Part shown: one piece after another, positions 29,714 through 42,163 of the stretch
Numbering within the stretch: the first letter of the stretch is position 1
Layout of the letters: every line of letters begins with the position of its first letter
Assembly: GCF_963678635.1 (NCBI RefSeq)
Contig: NW_026971731.1
Coordinates: 98,333 to 162,332, forward strand
DNA: 64,000 nt
Reading direction: 5' to 3'
From: Symsagittifera roscoffensis
Taxonomy: Eukaryota > Xenacoelomorpha > Acoela > Convolutidae
Position numbers and translations under genes: made by a program
The notes under the pieces: generated by a model
Told to the model about the DNA's origin: nothing
The model's database searches: none
The model's input: only the letters and a program-made list of their open reading frames with translations

Positions 29714-32683
29714 TTTATCATTTCCTACTGCCTATACACTAAATTCGATTACTAGTGTCATTTTAGTTTGACTATTGATAATAATAACACAACACAATAA
29801 AATTCAAAAGTTTCTTTTAAATAGTGACCGCGAATCCTTGTAGGTTATCACGGTACAGCGTGTATACAGTTTATTCACAATAATCATTTATTAGTTGTGA
29901 GATGTAGAGCTAGCACAGTATGATGATGTCAGTCTATTTAAAAGACAGTGTATTCACTACTCAATCAAGCACAAATATTATTGATTTAAAACGAGAAATA
30001 ACATATAAGAATATTTCTATGAAAAACATATGTGTATTGTACTTTTAGTTGGTCGTAGTACGACAGTTGAACTTGTATTTGACAGAAAGAGCTTTCCCTG
30101 CTTGGTGCTGCACCAAACAGACAAAAACTCGAAGGCAGTTTTTTTTTCTCAAGTGGGCGTCTTTTGCACCCGCTGAGTCATGTGTTACCTATCTGCCTTT
30201 GGACTGCCCGAGCTAGACCCACTGAAATCCTCAGGGCAGTCAATTTTCCAGAAAAAAAATGTCAGGGATTTCAGTCTACACTAATGAGTTACACACTCTT
30301 GTTCAATTTAGACTTAGTGTCGCGAATGTCCGAGTTTAGACCTGTTTTGTTTTGATTTGGTTTTTTACTAAAGCCGAGTTACCAGTGCATCTCCTAAAAA
30401 CCTAATACCCTTAACTACTTTTTATTCTGTTGTCTTCTCAAGTTTTGACAAAAATCGGAGATCTCTGGATTGACAAAAATCGGACCCCTCCGGATTGGTA
30501 AAATTGCAACCCCTCCAGTTTGGGACTTCCTGTTTTGTAAAAAGTTGGACCTCTCCGGATTGGGACCCCTCCGGATTGGGACCCCTCCGGATTGCGTCCC
30601 CTCCTGTTTTGTAAAAAATTTGACCCCTCCGGATTGGGACCCCTCTAAATTAGAAAAAATGGGACCCCTCCGGATTGGGACCCCTCAGGTTTTGTAAAAA
30701 TAGCTTTCCGGAGACTTCCTAATTTTTCAACCTATACCCTTCCGGATACGTTCTCCGATGCTATTATGCTGTTCGAATCAAATAGGAAGTGTATGCAGTC
30801 CTTCCCTAATCTTTCCGGATTGAAGTTAAGCCTCTTATTTGACGATTCATCCTAACGGTGAAGGGTCTTATCGCTAGCCTAATTTCGGCTCGACTAAGGT
30901 TCTCTGGTGCCTTTAGCCTTCCGTTTTTGTCTAGAACAGCTTACAATTGCCTTATATGACCGTGACTACCTTTTGGTGGAGTGTAAGGGCCTTGCAAAAC
31001 TTTTTTTATAAAACGTGAAGGGTCTACCTTCGCAAATTAGTGAATTTGCTAAAAACAATCCTAAAAAAATTCAAGCTCTCTTTTTTGAATAATTGAGGTT
31101 TTTATTAGTAAGCTCAGCTAATTTATGATCTAATGACACTAAGATCAACTGAATTTGTTTATTAGTTCTAAAGTCATTAACCAGAACTTCTTTTTTCTAA
31201 ATTAAAAAACTTTCGCTCTTATATGTTCCGCCCAACTTTTTCCGCAATTCTGTTCTTTTCGACTTAAAAATTACTGATCTGAAATCAAAAGGCCTATACT
31301 CTTCTAGTTCGATGCAAAAAACCCGATCTAAAACGCTTTAGTTGAAAAAAAATTGTGAAAAACTATGCTATCTGGACCCCTCCGGATTGATGAACCCACT
31401 GAATCAAACACGTTAAGTTCGATTTGTCTGTAACCCGGAAGGATATCGGCAAACGGACTTTGAAACCTGTCGACTCACTAGTTGACGTTGTCCGAACATT
31501 TATTTTTAGGTCCTAACTCAAAATTTTCAAAAACATTTCTGATTCTATAGTGTTCCGTTTTCTCGAAAATCGCGAAAATTCGGTTTTTGGTACCAAAATA
31601 GTTCCAACCAATTCTGAACTCAACTCAACCGGTTTTACCTATTATACTAGCACAGTTACTATGTAACTCACTAGTTAAGCGCTTTTTTCAACTCAAAAAC
31701 ATCGGTATCTCAAAAATCGCGATTTGTCGAGGGATCAAAATATCGCTATTTTCACCCTAAAAACCGGTCTGCTTACTGTGTTTTTCACTGAAAAACGATA
31801 GACGAGTATTAATATAGGCTCTATTAAAAAAAACAGTAAAACTATACCCCTCCGGGTTTGCTCCGATATATCCGAATATCCGAATTAAGGTGCTAAAAAC
31901 TCAGAAATTCGCAGTTCGGCGAAGGGTCACTACTGTCGAGGCCCCACAGATTACTTTTTTTTTGTACCAAAAGGGGAACAAAGCTTGTTAACGGTACCCA
32001 ACAGTCGAATGTTTTTGTCGTGGAACCCCCTCTTGTCACTCCTTGTACTGCTTGCCGGATCAGTCTTCTTCACTAATCCCGAGACCCTTCCAGATTGAGC
32101 GCAAATCAGCAGACCCTTCCGGATTGAGCGCAAATTAGCATTAACGCGCTTAAATACTCAAATAACCCTACAGTACAAGCCTCACAAACGGGCCACAAAA
32201 AAGATCGTAACGATTCTGATTGATATAAATGCCTGTAAAAACAATATATCTATCAACAACGAACGGGAGGGTCGGATCACCTCTTGTCTGGGGTGATGAT
32301 TTCTACTGATTTTTTTTTTACTTTTTCCTTGTTTTTGGTTTTTCCGTTTTTTTGGGTTTTTTGTTTTTCTTGGGTAGTATAGTACTTTTTGTTTGGTTTT
32401 TTATTTGTCTTTGAGTTTTTTTGGTCTCAGACATCTCAGGGAACGAGGGGGACGGCCGATTCCCCCACCCTTCCTGGTTCGTGAATTTTCGGTCCTAACT
32501 AAGCTAAAAAGCTATTCACGGGAATCCGGAAGGCTTCCCTGTTCCGAACTACCCTTCCGCCCCCGCAATTGGGGCCTATTAGGGCATTATCATGAGCATA
32601 CGCTCGGCGCGGAGTGCTCGTTAACGGTTCTGCCGGTCATGATGTTAAAAAAGAATAACACCCAGGAGCGCCATAAAAACATC
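29714..32683 (-). other. Non-coding leader of the outer gypsy, outer copy
   Basis: Near-identical to 25420-28072 and inverted relative to 4069-6921. The CTCCGGATT motifs at 30470-30700 happen to encode a repetitive plus-strand ORF with PLRIG units, which is only the motif read in frame. Ends next to a full LTR at 32684. No gene seen. Confidence 0.75.
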
Positions 32684-33594
32684 TGTTAAACATAAGCCCG
32701 GAAGTAAAATTCGACGAAAAATAAAGCTAGTTCCTAAGACGACTGGCCAACGTCTAAACAGAGCTCAACGTGCTTTTCACCGTCTCTACCAAAGCCAGTT
32801 CTTTTGGTGGTCTTTTCAACATCGGGTCGACAAAAACAAAAACAAAAGTTCTCCGGCTTCGACCAGAACGCTCAAATTAGCTTACTTAAATGCAAAATTA
32901 GTGAGCTCATGGCTGGGTCTCAGAATCTCCAGACCAAGAGGTCACTCCTAAGAACAGGGCTACAACTATTTGTTATATTATTTTTGTTTTTGTTCAGTAG
33001 ATAAAAATCATCATCTTATCAAAGATGGATCAACCCCTTCCCCTAACTCTTAGCTTCTCATCTTCGAAAACTGAATTCAAAATTTAAGTCACTTCAATTC
33101 AGGACATAATCGGGAAGCTTAAAGTTTACTTTAAAAAAATCTAAGCTCAAGTCCCGCGACCTCTCCGATTTTCTGAATCCGGGGAAATGACACCCTTATC
33201 TCCTCTCCGGAGGGCTGTTTTATACCAATCACCGATGTTGTGAACGGCCTTGCAACGATTGTAGCGACACAATCGTTGGAACTCGGGGCGGTCTCTGCTA
33301 ACACTCTGTCGTATTCTCGTTGTTCTCTCAATCATTGTTGTTGTCGCCGTTGCAACTACTGTTGTTGTTCTGACTTAATTCTGGATTACTTCCAAACTGG
33401 CCGTTTTTGACGTTTCTCAGAAGTGTGTCGTCACAAATCGAATTTTTAAACTTTAAGAATTTCCGAATCCTTTAGCCTTCACAATTTGACTAATCGTTCC
33501 TATAACACTGTTAATCCTTCAAAACTGCTAATTCGGAAGGTTAGCTGCTAATAATACGAATCGGCATTTTGCTCCATTCTGGTCGAATGTCACA
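32684..33594 (-). repeat. 5' LTR of the outer gypsy (911 bp)
   Basis: Inverse orientation of the nested element's LTR. Its outer end reads CGAATGTCACA at 33594 and its inner end TGTTAAACATAAGCCCGG at 32684. The hairpin at 33253-33278 has stem CAACGATTGT/ACAATCGTTG, with one compensated pair compared with 3477-3508. The minus-strand gypsy starts here. The ORFs at 32804-33004 and 33131-33482 lie in the LTR and are not genes. Confidence 0.86.
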
Positions 33595-35169
33595 TAACGC
33601 GGTAATTATTTAAAAAGAAAAGACGCCACAAACCATTCAATTTACCTTTGTATGCCAATGACGTCATTTTGTGAACAGAAATGACGTCAGCACGCACGCA
33701 TTATTTTCCTTTGCTGCCATTGTGTGTTTATTTAAATGAAAGTGACGTCACAACCCACAGAAATTTCCTTCTATAGTAATGACTCCATCCCTTAAATTCA
33801 AAAGACGTCGCTACCCACGCAATTCTTCCTTTCATGTTAAGGACGCCATCGCCATCGGAAATTTTGTTCGTAAATTCTAGAATTTTTCCGGAAACATTTT
33901 CAACCGTTCAGAACTCGAGTTCTAGACATAACTTCAGATAAAGAGTAATAAATTTTAGAAAGTGTTAATTTAAAAAAAAAGAGTTTTCCCGAGTTACCAT
34001 TCAGCGAAAAACAAAATGTTTCCTTTTTGAAGAAAGAATTATAGATCCTTTTTTTTCACAATTTGTTGGACAATTAGGTAGTCCAAAATTGAGTTCCCCG
34101 AATAAACAGAAGCCTACTCAGGGAAACTAACTCAACCAAAGTGTTTCTTTTGAACCGACTTTGAGTATCAAAGATTTGAACTTACTGCTGATTTAAATCT
34201 GACTAGAAAAGAAATAATTTGTTGTTCTATTTGAATTTGATCAAAAAGTCGTTTTATTTTAAATCAAATACTCATTTTAAGTCCTACTTAATTCCAGAAT
34301 TTGTCAAAACTCCTCAGCAAAACTCTTATTTGTTGATTTCGTCAAAGATTTCTTTGTTCAAAACCCTGCAAAATCAGATTGGAATGTGACTTTTATAGAT
34401 TTTCTTTGAAAACTTCATCAATTTCCAGCTCAAAATCTTCTCAAAAATACATCAAAACAAAAACACTTAACTATATATTTAAAAAAAAAAACAATTTCTC
34501 ATTGATTATAAGCGAAAAGTTCAATGAGTTTTTGAGAAAACTTACGGAGATGCGACTTTCCAGATTTTTTTTCCTGTGTTACTTATATCGCTGATAGTTT
34601 TTACTTTTACTGCAAACAATTTGTGATAAACTTTTTGTAATTTTTGTTGTGGAAAACGTTTGCATATTGGGAAAAATTAAGTTCTATTTAACTTCTTTTT
34701 TTATCAAAAGCATCATAAAAAAATAAATTAAGGCAGGGAGTAGCACTCAAAATCAAAAAAAATGAAAACTTTTGTCTTTGATTTAAAAATTTATTTGCAA
34801 TAAAAACGCGCGTTTTTGCATTTGCATTAAAAAATATGTTTGGTTTTTGGCAAAGGTTGTTTTCGAACAATCATCAAAAAAGCGTCATGCATTTTTTTCC
34901 TCGAAAATATGCCTACTTGTGGAAAAAGTTAAAAAACTTTTTTGCAACATGTAAAAAAGTAATTTTGTTTTTTGCACACTTGTTGAAAAAATCTCTTTAG
35001 GAAAACTGCAATAAATTTTATTTGCAATTCAAAAAAGTTTTTCTTGCACTGTTGAAAATTAAAGTTTAAGAATCTCTTTGTGCGACTTTTGATCATTTAA
35101 AGTCTTATCTCAATCAAACACCTCAGAAAAACCATGTATTTTGATACGGAATAGCACTCGAAATCAAAT
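33595..35169. repeat. Flanking AT-rich DNA, first copy of the 2.54-kb tandem duplication
   Basis: The duplication unit runs from about 32632 (leader end) through the LTR to 35169, and repeats at 35170-37710. Contains a TGACGTCA array at 33645-33850 and then AT-rich DNA without a gene. The short ORFs at 34379-34594 and 34688-34870 lie in A/T runs and change length between the two copies. Confidence 0.82.
33645..33850. repeat. TGACGTCA-containing ~60-bp repeat array 1
   Basis: Units read like AATGACGTCATTTT...AACAGAAATGACGTCAGCACGCACGCA..TTTTCC, with GTGACGTCACAACCCAC as an alternative. Each unit has a GACGTC-type palindrome, a CCACGCAA piece and TTTTCCTT(T/C)TAT. Three to four units. Confidence 0.75.
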
Positions 35170-35223
35170 CTGCCGTTCATGATGTTAAAAAAGAATAACA
35201 CCCAGGAGCAGCATAAAAACATC

Positions 35224-36131
35224 TGTTACATTCGCCCGGAAGTAAATATCGACGGAAAATAAAGCTAGTTCCTAAGACCACTGGCCAACGTCTAAACAGA
35301 GCTCTACGTGCTTTTCACCGTCTCTACCAAAGCCAGTTCTTTTTATGGTCTTTTCAACATCGGGTCGACAAAAACGTTACTGTTATCCGGCTTCGACCAG
35401 AGCGCTCAAATTAGCTTACTTAAATGTAGAATTAGTGAGCTCATGGCTGGGTCTCAGTATACCCAGACCATTAGGTCACTCCTAAGAACAAGGCTACAAC
35501 TATTTGTTATATTATTATTGTTTTTGTTCAGTAGATAAAAATCATCATCCTATCGAAGATGGATCAACCCTTTCCCCTAACTCCTAGCTTCTCATCCTCG
35601 GAAAATGAATTCAAATGCTAAATCAATTCAATTTAGGACATAATCGGGATAATAAAAAAAAATTATTTAAAAAGTTCTAAGTTCAAGTCCCGCGACCCCT
35701 CCGAATTTCTGAATCCGGGGAAACAACACCCTTATCTCCTCTCCGGAGGGCTGTTTTATACCATTCACCGTTGTTGTGAACGGCCTTGCAACGATTGTAG
35801 CGACACAATCGTTGGAACTCGGAGCGGTCTCTGCTAACACTCTGTCGTATTCTCGTTTTTTCTCTCAATTATTGTTGTTGTCGCCGTTGCAACTACTGTT
35901 GTTGTTCTGACTTAATTCTGGATTACTTCCAAACTGGCCGTTTTTGACGTTTCTCAGAAGTGTGTCGTCACAAATCGAATTTTTAAACTATAAGAATTTC
36001 CGAATCCTTTAGCCTTCACAATTTGACTAATCGTTCCTATAACACTATTAATCCTTCAAAACTGCTAATTCGGAAGGCTAGCTGCTAATAATACGAATCG
36101 GAATTTTGGTCCATTCTGGTCGAATGTCACA
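35224..36131 (-). repeat. Duplicated copy of the LTR (908 bp)
   Basis: Near-identical to 32684-33594, preceded by about 52 bp of leader (35172-35223). Its inner end TGTTACATTCGCCCGG is closer to the canonical terminus than that of the first copy. It is not a separate insertion: the same flank follows on the right side (TAACGCGGTAATTATTTAAA) as for the first copy. Confidence 0.86.
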
Positions 36132-37710
36132 TAACGCGGTAATTATTTAAATAGAAAAGACGCCACAAACCACTCAATTTACCTTTGTATGCCAATGACG
36201 TCATTTTGTGAACAGAAATGACGTCAGCACGCACGCATTATTTTCCTTTGCTGCCATTGCGTGTTTATTTAAATGAAAGTGACGTCACAACCCACGGAAT
36301 TTTCCTTCTATAGTAATGACTCCATCCCTTAAATTCAAAAGACGTCGCTACCCACGCAATTCTTCCTTTCATGTTAAGGACACCATCGCCATCGGAAATT
36401 TTGTTCGAAAATTCTAGAATTTTTCCGGAAACAATTTCAACCGTTCAGAACTCGAGTTCTAGACATAACTTCAGATAAAGAGTAATAAATTTTAGAAAGT
36501 GTTAATTTAAAAAAAAAAGAGTTTTCCCGAGTTACCATTCAGCGAAAAATAAAATGTTTCCTTTTTGAAGAAAGAATTATAGATCCTTTTTTTTCACAAT
36601 TTGTTGGACAATTATGTAGTCCAAAATTGAGTTTCCCGAATAAACAGAAGCCTATTCAGGGAAACTAACTCAATCAAAGTGTTTCTTTTGAACCGAGTTT
36701 TGAGTATCAAAGATTTAAACTTACTGCTGATTTACATCTGACTAGAAAATAAATATTTTGTTGTTTAATTTGAATTTGATCAAAAAAACGTTTTATTTTA
36801 AATCAAATTACTCATTTTAAGTTCTACTTATTGCAGAGTTTGTCAAAACTCCTCAGCAAAACTCTTATTTTTTGATTTCGTCAAAGATTTCTTCGTTCAA
36901 AAACTTGCATGATCAGGTTTGGAATGCGACTTTTATAGATTTTCTTTAAAAACTTCATCAATTTCCAGCTCAAAATCTTCTCAAAAATACATCAAAACAA
37001 AACACTTGACTATCTATTTAAAAAAAACAGTTTCTCATTGATTATAAGCGAAAAGTTCAATGAGTGTTTGAGAAAACTTACGGAGATGCGACTTTCCCGA
37101 TTTTTTTTCTGTGTTACTTATATCGCTGATAGTTTTTACTTTTACTGCAAACAGTTTGTGATAAATATTTTGTATTTTTTTTTGTGGAAAACGTTTGCAT
37201 ACTGGGAAAACTTAAGTTCTATTTAACTTCTTTTTTTATGAAAAGCATCATAAAAAAAAACTAAATTAAGGCAGGGAGTAGCACTCAAAATCAAAAAAAT
37301 TGAAAACTTTTGTCTTTGATTTAAAAATTTATTTACAATAATAACGTGCGTTTTTGCATTTGCATTAAAAAATATGTTTGGTTTTTGGCAAAGGTTTTTT
37401 TCGAACAATCATGAAAAAAGCGTCATGAATTTTTTCCTCGAAAATTTTGCCTACTTGTTAATAAAGTTAATACAATTTTTGCAACATGTAAAAGTGTAAT
37501 TTTGTTTTTTTGCACATTAGTCGAAAAAATGAAAAAATCTCTATAAGAAAACTGCAATAAATTTTATTTGCATTTCAAATATGTTTTTTACAAGTTTTTC
37601 TTGCACTGTTAAAAATTAAAGTTTAAGAATCTCTTTGCGCTAATTTTGATCATTTAAAAACTTATCTCAATCAAACACCTAAGAAAAACCATGTATTAAG
37701 ATACGGAATA
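36132..37710. repeat. Flanking AT-rich DNA, second copy of the 2.54-kb duplication
   Basis: Matches 33595-35169 with small indels, including the TGACGTCA array (36175-36390) and the end GATACGGAATAGCACTCGAAATC. After about 37710 the sequence is single. No gene seen. Confidence 0.8.
36175..36390. repeat. TGACGTCA array 2
   Basis: Copy of array 1 inside the 2.54-kb duplication, with only a few base changes. Confidence 0.78.
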
Positions 37711-38075
37711 GCACTCGAAATCAAAAACAATTAAAATTTTGGCCTTGATTCAAAAAAATGTCATCATAAAAATTAGATTTTTTTTGCATTTGAACGAAAA
37801 ACTATATCTGGTTTTGGCAAATGTTTTTTCTAAAGAATCATGAAAAAACTGCAAAAAGTTTGCATAAGTATTCTTTTTGCAATCTGAAAAAAAAATGATT
37901 TTATTTTTAATCGTTGGAAAATTTTTAAATTGAAATGAAATTAATTTTGACTATACATAAATTTTGACTATGCAAACTATAATTTAATCTATACAAACTC
38001 TGAGCTCAGCAATTTTAGACAGAAATCAAAAATTTCAAATAAATTCTGTCTAAAATAGCTGAACTCAGAGTTTGT
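37711..38075. other. AT-rich gap holding a long hairpin
   Basis: No coding frame. The notable content is the inverted repeat at 37989-38079, listed separately. Confidence 0.5.
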
Positions 38076-38079
38076 ATAG
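37989..38079. other. 36-bp inverted repeat (hairpin, 19-nt loop)
   Basis: The left arm 37989-38024 begins CTATACAAACTCTGAG. The right arm 38044-38079 is its reverse complement with two mismatches out of 36. The loop is AT-rich. The size resembles a pre-miRNA or a small foldback element. It ends at the boundary of the 1393-bp duplication and is not present at the matching place in the second duplicate (about 39470). Confidence 0.7.
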
Positions 38080-38499
38080 ATGCAAGATTTTTGTTAGAAC
38101 TTATATAAATTTTTCAATCTTTCTCCAAACAATTCGTTTCCTTGAAACGCTTGTTGTTCTTTCACCTCCTTTTCATCGTAAATTATGCTAAACAACAAAA
38201 CTAAATTGATTGAAATTTTCCCCACTTGATGTGAAAACAATTGAATAGGAACTGTGTTTGTACAAAAATTAAATTCCATCAATTTCTTAGTTTTTGAACT
38301 GATTTTTCTTTAATCTCTGAATAATTTGGCAAAGATATGTTTCTTTTAAAAGTAAACCAAATTTGCAACTTTCCAGAGAACGGAAAGAATCTTGAGTAGA
38401 CACGCAACAGTCTTGCGTTACTTTGTTTTTCTCGTAAAACTCAATTGACTCTTTGTGACAAACAAAATTATTGATTGAATCCATTTAGATAACCACTTA

Positions 38500-38850
38500 T
38501 ATTAAAAATGTCTTCATTCTTCACGCAATTTTTACTATTTTGGTGATGATGTCATTTTTTAAATTGAAGTGACCTCACCGACCAAGCAAAAATTAAACAT
38601 TGATAAGGCCGTCTTTATTTAAATTGAAGAGACGGTATCAACCACGAAATTTTCCTTTGTATGGTAATGACGTCGTTTTTAAACAGAGGTAACGTCAGCA
38701 TCCACGAAATTTTCCTATTTTGACGATGACGTGATTATTAAAATGGAAGTGACGTCACAACCCAAGGAATTTTCCTTCTATAGCTATGACTTCATTCTTT
38801 AATTAAAAGTGACATCGCTAGCTACTCAACTTTTTCATTTATATTTAACG
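38500..38850. repeat. TGACGTCA array 3
   Basis: About six degenerate units of roughly 60 bp. The best palindromes are ATGACGTCG and GTGACGTCAC at about 38668 and 38750. Other units have lost one half-site (GTGACCTCA, ATGATGTCA). Confidence 0.72.
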
Positions 38851-39889
38851 CCTTTAAAAGTTTCCTTCGGAAATTGTGGAACTTTTCGCAAAAATTTCCT
38901 TTCATTCACAACCTGAGTTCTATACAAAACTTTGGATGAAGATTAATCGTTTTTGGAAAAAGTTAATTTAAAAAGAAGATATTAGTCTGCAGGAAAAAAG
39001 AAAATATTCCGTTTGATTTTTTTTGAAGTAATAATTACAGATTCTTATTTTTTTCACAAATTTTGGACATTTCTGTAGTCTAAAAATGAGTTCCCCGAGG
39101 TTTGAGTATCAAAGATTTAAACTTGTTGCTCAATTTCATCTGACTAGGAAATACATTTTTAAATGTTTTAGAAAATTTGAATTTGATGGGAGAGTTGCTT
39201 TATTTTATTTCAAAGACTCTTTTTAAGTCCTAACCAATTCCAGATTTTGTCCAAAATCCCCAGCCCAGTTCTTATTTTTCCATTTCGTCAAAGATTTTCT
39301 CGTTCAAGATCGTGCATGATCAGGTTTGCAGTGACATTTCCATAGGCTTACTTCCCAAAATTACATCAAAATCAAAGCACTCGACTATCTTCTCAAAAGT
39401 GAACATGTCTCATCGATTATAGACAAAAAATTCAAGGACTTGTTGAGAAAACTTTTCATTTTTTCATCATAGATGCAACGTTTTTGTTAGAACTTGTATA
39501 AATTTTTCAATCTTTCTCCAAACAATTCGTTTCCTTGAAACGCTTGTTGTTCATTCACCTCCTTTTCATCGTAAATTATGCTAAACAACAAAACTAAATT
39601 GATTGAAATTTTTCCCACTTGATGTGAAAACAATTGAATAGGAACTGTGTTTGTACAAAAATTAAATTCCATCAATTTCTTAGTATTTGAACTGATTTTT
39701 CTTTAATCTCTGAATAATTTGGCAAAGATATGTTTCTTTTAAAAGTAAACCAAATTTGCAACTTTCCAGAGAACAGAAAGAATCTTGAGTAGACACGCAA
39801 CAGTCTTGCGTTACTTTGTTTTTCTCGTAAAACTCAATTGACTCTTTGTGACAAACAAAATTATTGATTGAATCCATTTAGATAACCAC

Positions 39890-40245
39890 TTATATTAAAA
39901 ATGTCTTCATTCTTTACGCAATTTTTACTATTTTGGTGATGATGTCATTTTTTAAATTGAAGTGACCTCACCGACCAAGCAAAAATTAAACATTGATAAG
40001 GCCGTCTTTATTTAAATTGAAGATACGGTAACAACCACGAAATTTTCCTTTGTATGGTAATGACGTCGTTTTTAAACAGAGGTAACGTCAGCATCCACGA
40101 AATTTTCCTATTTTGACGATGACGTGATTATTAAAATGGAAGTGACGTCACAACCCAAGGAATTTTCCTTCTATAGCTATGACTTCATTCTTTAATTAAA
40201 AGTGACATCGCTAGCTACGCAACTTTTTCATTTATATTTAACGCC
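39890..40245. repeat. TGACGTCA array 4
   Basis: Copy of array 3 in the 1393-bp tandem duplication. Confidence 0.75.
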
Positions 40246-40868
40246 TTTAAAAGTTTCCTTCGGAAATTGTGGAACTTTTCGGAAAAATTTCCTTTCATTC
40301 ACAACCTGAGTTCTATACAAAACTTTGGATGAAGATTAATCGTTTTTGGAAAAAGTTAATTTAAAAAGAAGATATTAATCTGCAGGAAAAAAGAAAATAT
40401 TCCGTTTGATTTTTTTTTGAAGTAATAATTACAGATTCTAATTTTTTTCACAAATTTTGGACATTTCTGTAGTCTAAAAATGAGTTCCCCGAGGTTTGAG
40501 TATCAAAGATTTAAACTTGTTGCTCAATTTCATCTGAATAGGAAATACATTTTTAAATGTTTTAGAAAATTTGAATTTGATGGGAGAGTTGCTTTATTTT
40601 ATTTCAAAGACTCTTTTTAAGTCCTAACCAATTCCAGGGTTTGTCCAAAATCCACAGCCCAGTTCTTATTTTTCCATTTCGTCAAAGATTTTCTCGTTCA
40701 AGATCGTGCATGATCAGGTTTGGAGTGATATTTCCAAAGGCTTACTTCCCAAAATTACATCAAAATCAAAGCACTTGACTATCTTCTCAAAAGTGAACAT
40801 GTCTCATTGATTATAGACAAAAAACTCAACTTGTTGAGAAAACTTTTCATTTTTTCCTTGTGTTACTT

Positions 40869-41733
40869 ATCTCGCCGATAATTTTAGTTTGAACAGTAAA
40901 CAACCTGAGGTAAACTTATTGTATTTTCTTTTGTGAACATTTTTTGCATATAGGGAAAGTTTAAGTTCTCAGAATGAGAAATTGCTTTTATTGATCATGA
41001 CAATTATAACACAAAAAAACACTTTTGTGCTTGGAAACGAAGTGTGATTAGTGAAATGTGAAAAAGCACCTAAAATTGAACTTTGTTTCCGGTTAGACAC
41101 GACATTTTATAAAGGCACTGGGCTAGAAAGAAGGTAAACTTTGATTGACTACGACAATTGCCCATATACAAAAATCAATTCTGATTAGTTAAACCCACAC
41201 ATTCGAGTTAAAGGCACCTCTCACTCTTGGTTAAAAATCTTTTTATTTTCAAATAAACTACTGTCATCTAGATCCACCATCAGCTCTAGAGAATTTGCAC
41301 TTTTTTGAGATCTCATTGGCTTTAGGATTTGTAGACATTATGATTGATGTCTTGTGTTTTGTAATTTGATTTTTTTTGTCCAGGTTTTTTTAAAAAACAG
41401 AAAGGATCAAATAATCAGGTAAGCATAGGTCAAATAAAACTTTTTTCAATCTTTTTTGGACAAATCACATCAGTTTTGCAAAATGCTAAAAAATGTATAA
41501 AAAATTGTGTCTTCTTTAAAAAAAAGGTTTTTTTTTGCACACATCATAGAATAAATCAGAATTTTGCATATTGATAAAAAAATTACATCTTTTGCAACTT
41601 TCGATAATTTCTATATTCTTATTTGCACACTAGTTCAAAAATCCGAAAAAAATCTTCCATATTAAAAAAAAAATATTCAATCCTTTCCCATCTCGAAAAA
41701 AAGTTGTTTACACTGTTAAAACACTAAGTTTTG
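40869..41733. other. AT-rich DNA related to 50160-51400 and 55930-57100
   Basis: Contains pieces such as TATTGATCATGACAATTATAAC and TCATCTAGATCC that recur in the two other locations. Here the exon-like part found at 50507-50960 is missing. No gene seen. Confidence 0.6.
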
Positions 41734-42163
41734 TGTAACAGAGGGTTTACTGTAGATTTTTTGATTAATTGTTGTAGCGTTGGATTTTTTTAATTTTGGA
41801 GTTGTAAAATTGCGTTGAATAGGTGAAATGCTTCGTTGTGCTTCTGTTGTTGTTTTTGTTTCAGTAACTTCTTCGCTTACAAAATGTGATGGGGTTTGTA
41901 TATCTTGTTGTGTAAGAATTCTATTTTCATTTACGTTATCATGATTTATATATGTAGAATTTAAACACTTATTTCCTGTTCTTTCAGATTGAATTATAGT
42001 TTAAAGGTGTTGCATCAACTGTAAGTGTAAATACTCTAAAACAAACTTTGTTAATAGAGATAGTGCTAATTGTGTGACTTGATATATCTGTTGGTATTAT
42101 GATAAATAAGTCATGAGACCATTCAGGTTCCCAAACACAGTCTTATTCTTCTGCTTCTTTGAA
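41734..42163 (-). pseudogene. ~430-bp insertion with minus-strand coding character, unidentified
   Basis: In the related copies at about 51370 and 57100 the sequence passes directly from TAAGTTTAAGAGCTTC. Here about 430 bases lie between AAGTTT and GAAGAGCTTC. On the minus strand two adjacent open stretches appear. About 42145-41993 reads CVWEPEWSHDLFIIIPTDIS and VCFRVFTLTVDATPLN. After a one-base shift, 41997-41715 reads SERTGNKCLNSTYINHDN, FVSEEVTETKTTTEAQRS and NFTTPKLKKSNATTIN. The second is Thr/Ser/Asn-rich, about 90 codons without a stop in AT-rich DNA. No Met start. It could be a captured exon or part of a small mobile element; no function suggested. Confidence 0.4.

Larger units (their letters stand above)
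38076..40868. repeat. 1393-bp tandem duplication, two copies
   Basis: Copy 1 is about 38076-39468, copy 2 about 39469-40868. They are near-identical, for example in the stretches at 38094-38484 and 39487-39877. Minus-strand ORFs of 62 and 65 codons occur in both, but they only reflect shared DNA. No gene supported. Confidence 0.82.

Noticed and set aside
30470-30697. Repetitive ORF with PLRIG units
   Set aside because: It is the leader motif GACCCCTCCGGATTGG read in frame; the matching copy at 25965 does not keep the ORF.
35224-36131. Solo LTR from an independent insertion
   Set aside because: Both flanks match those of the LTR at 32684-33594, so it is part of a tandem duplication.
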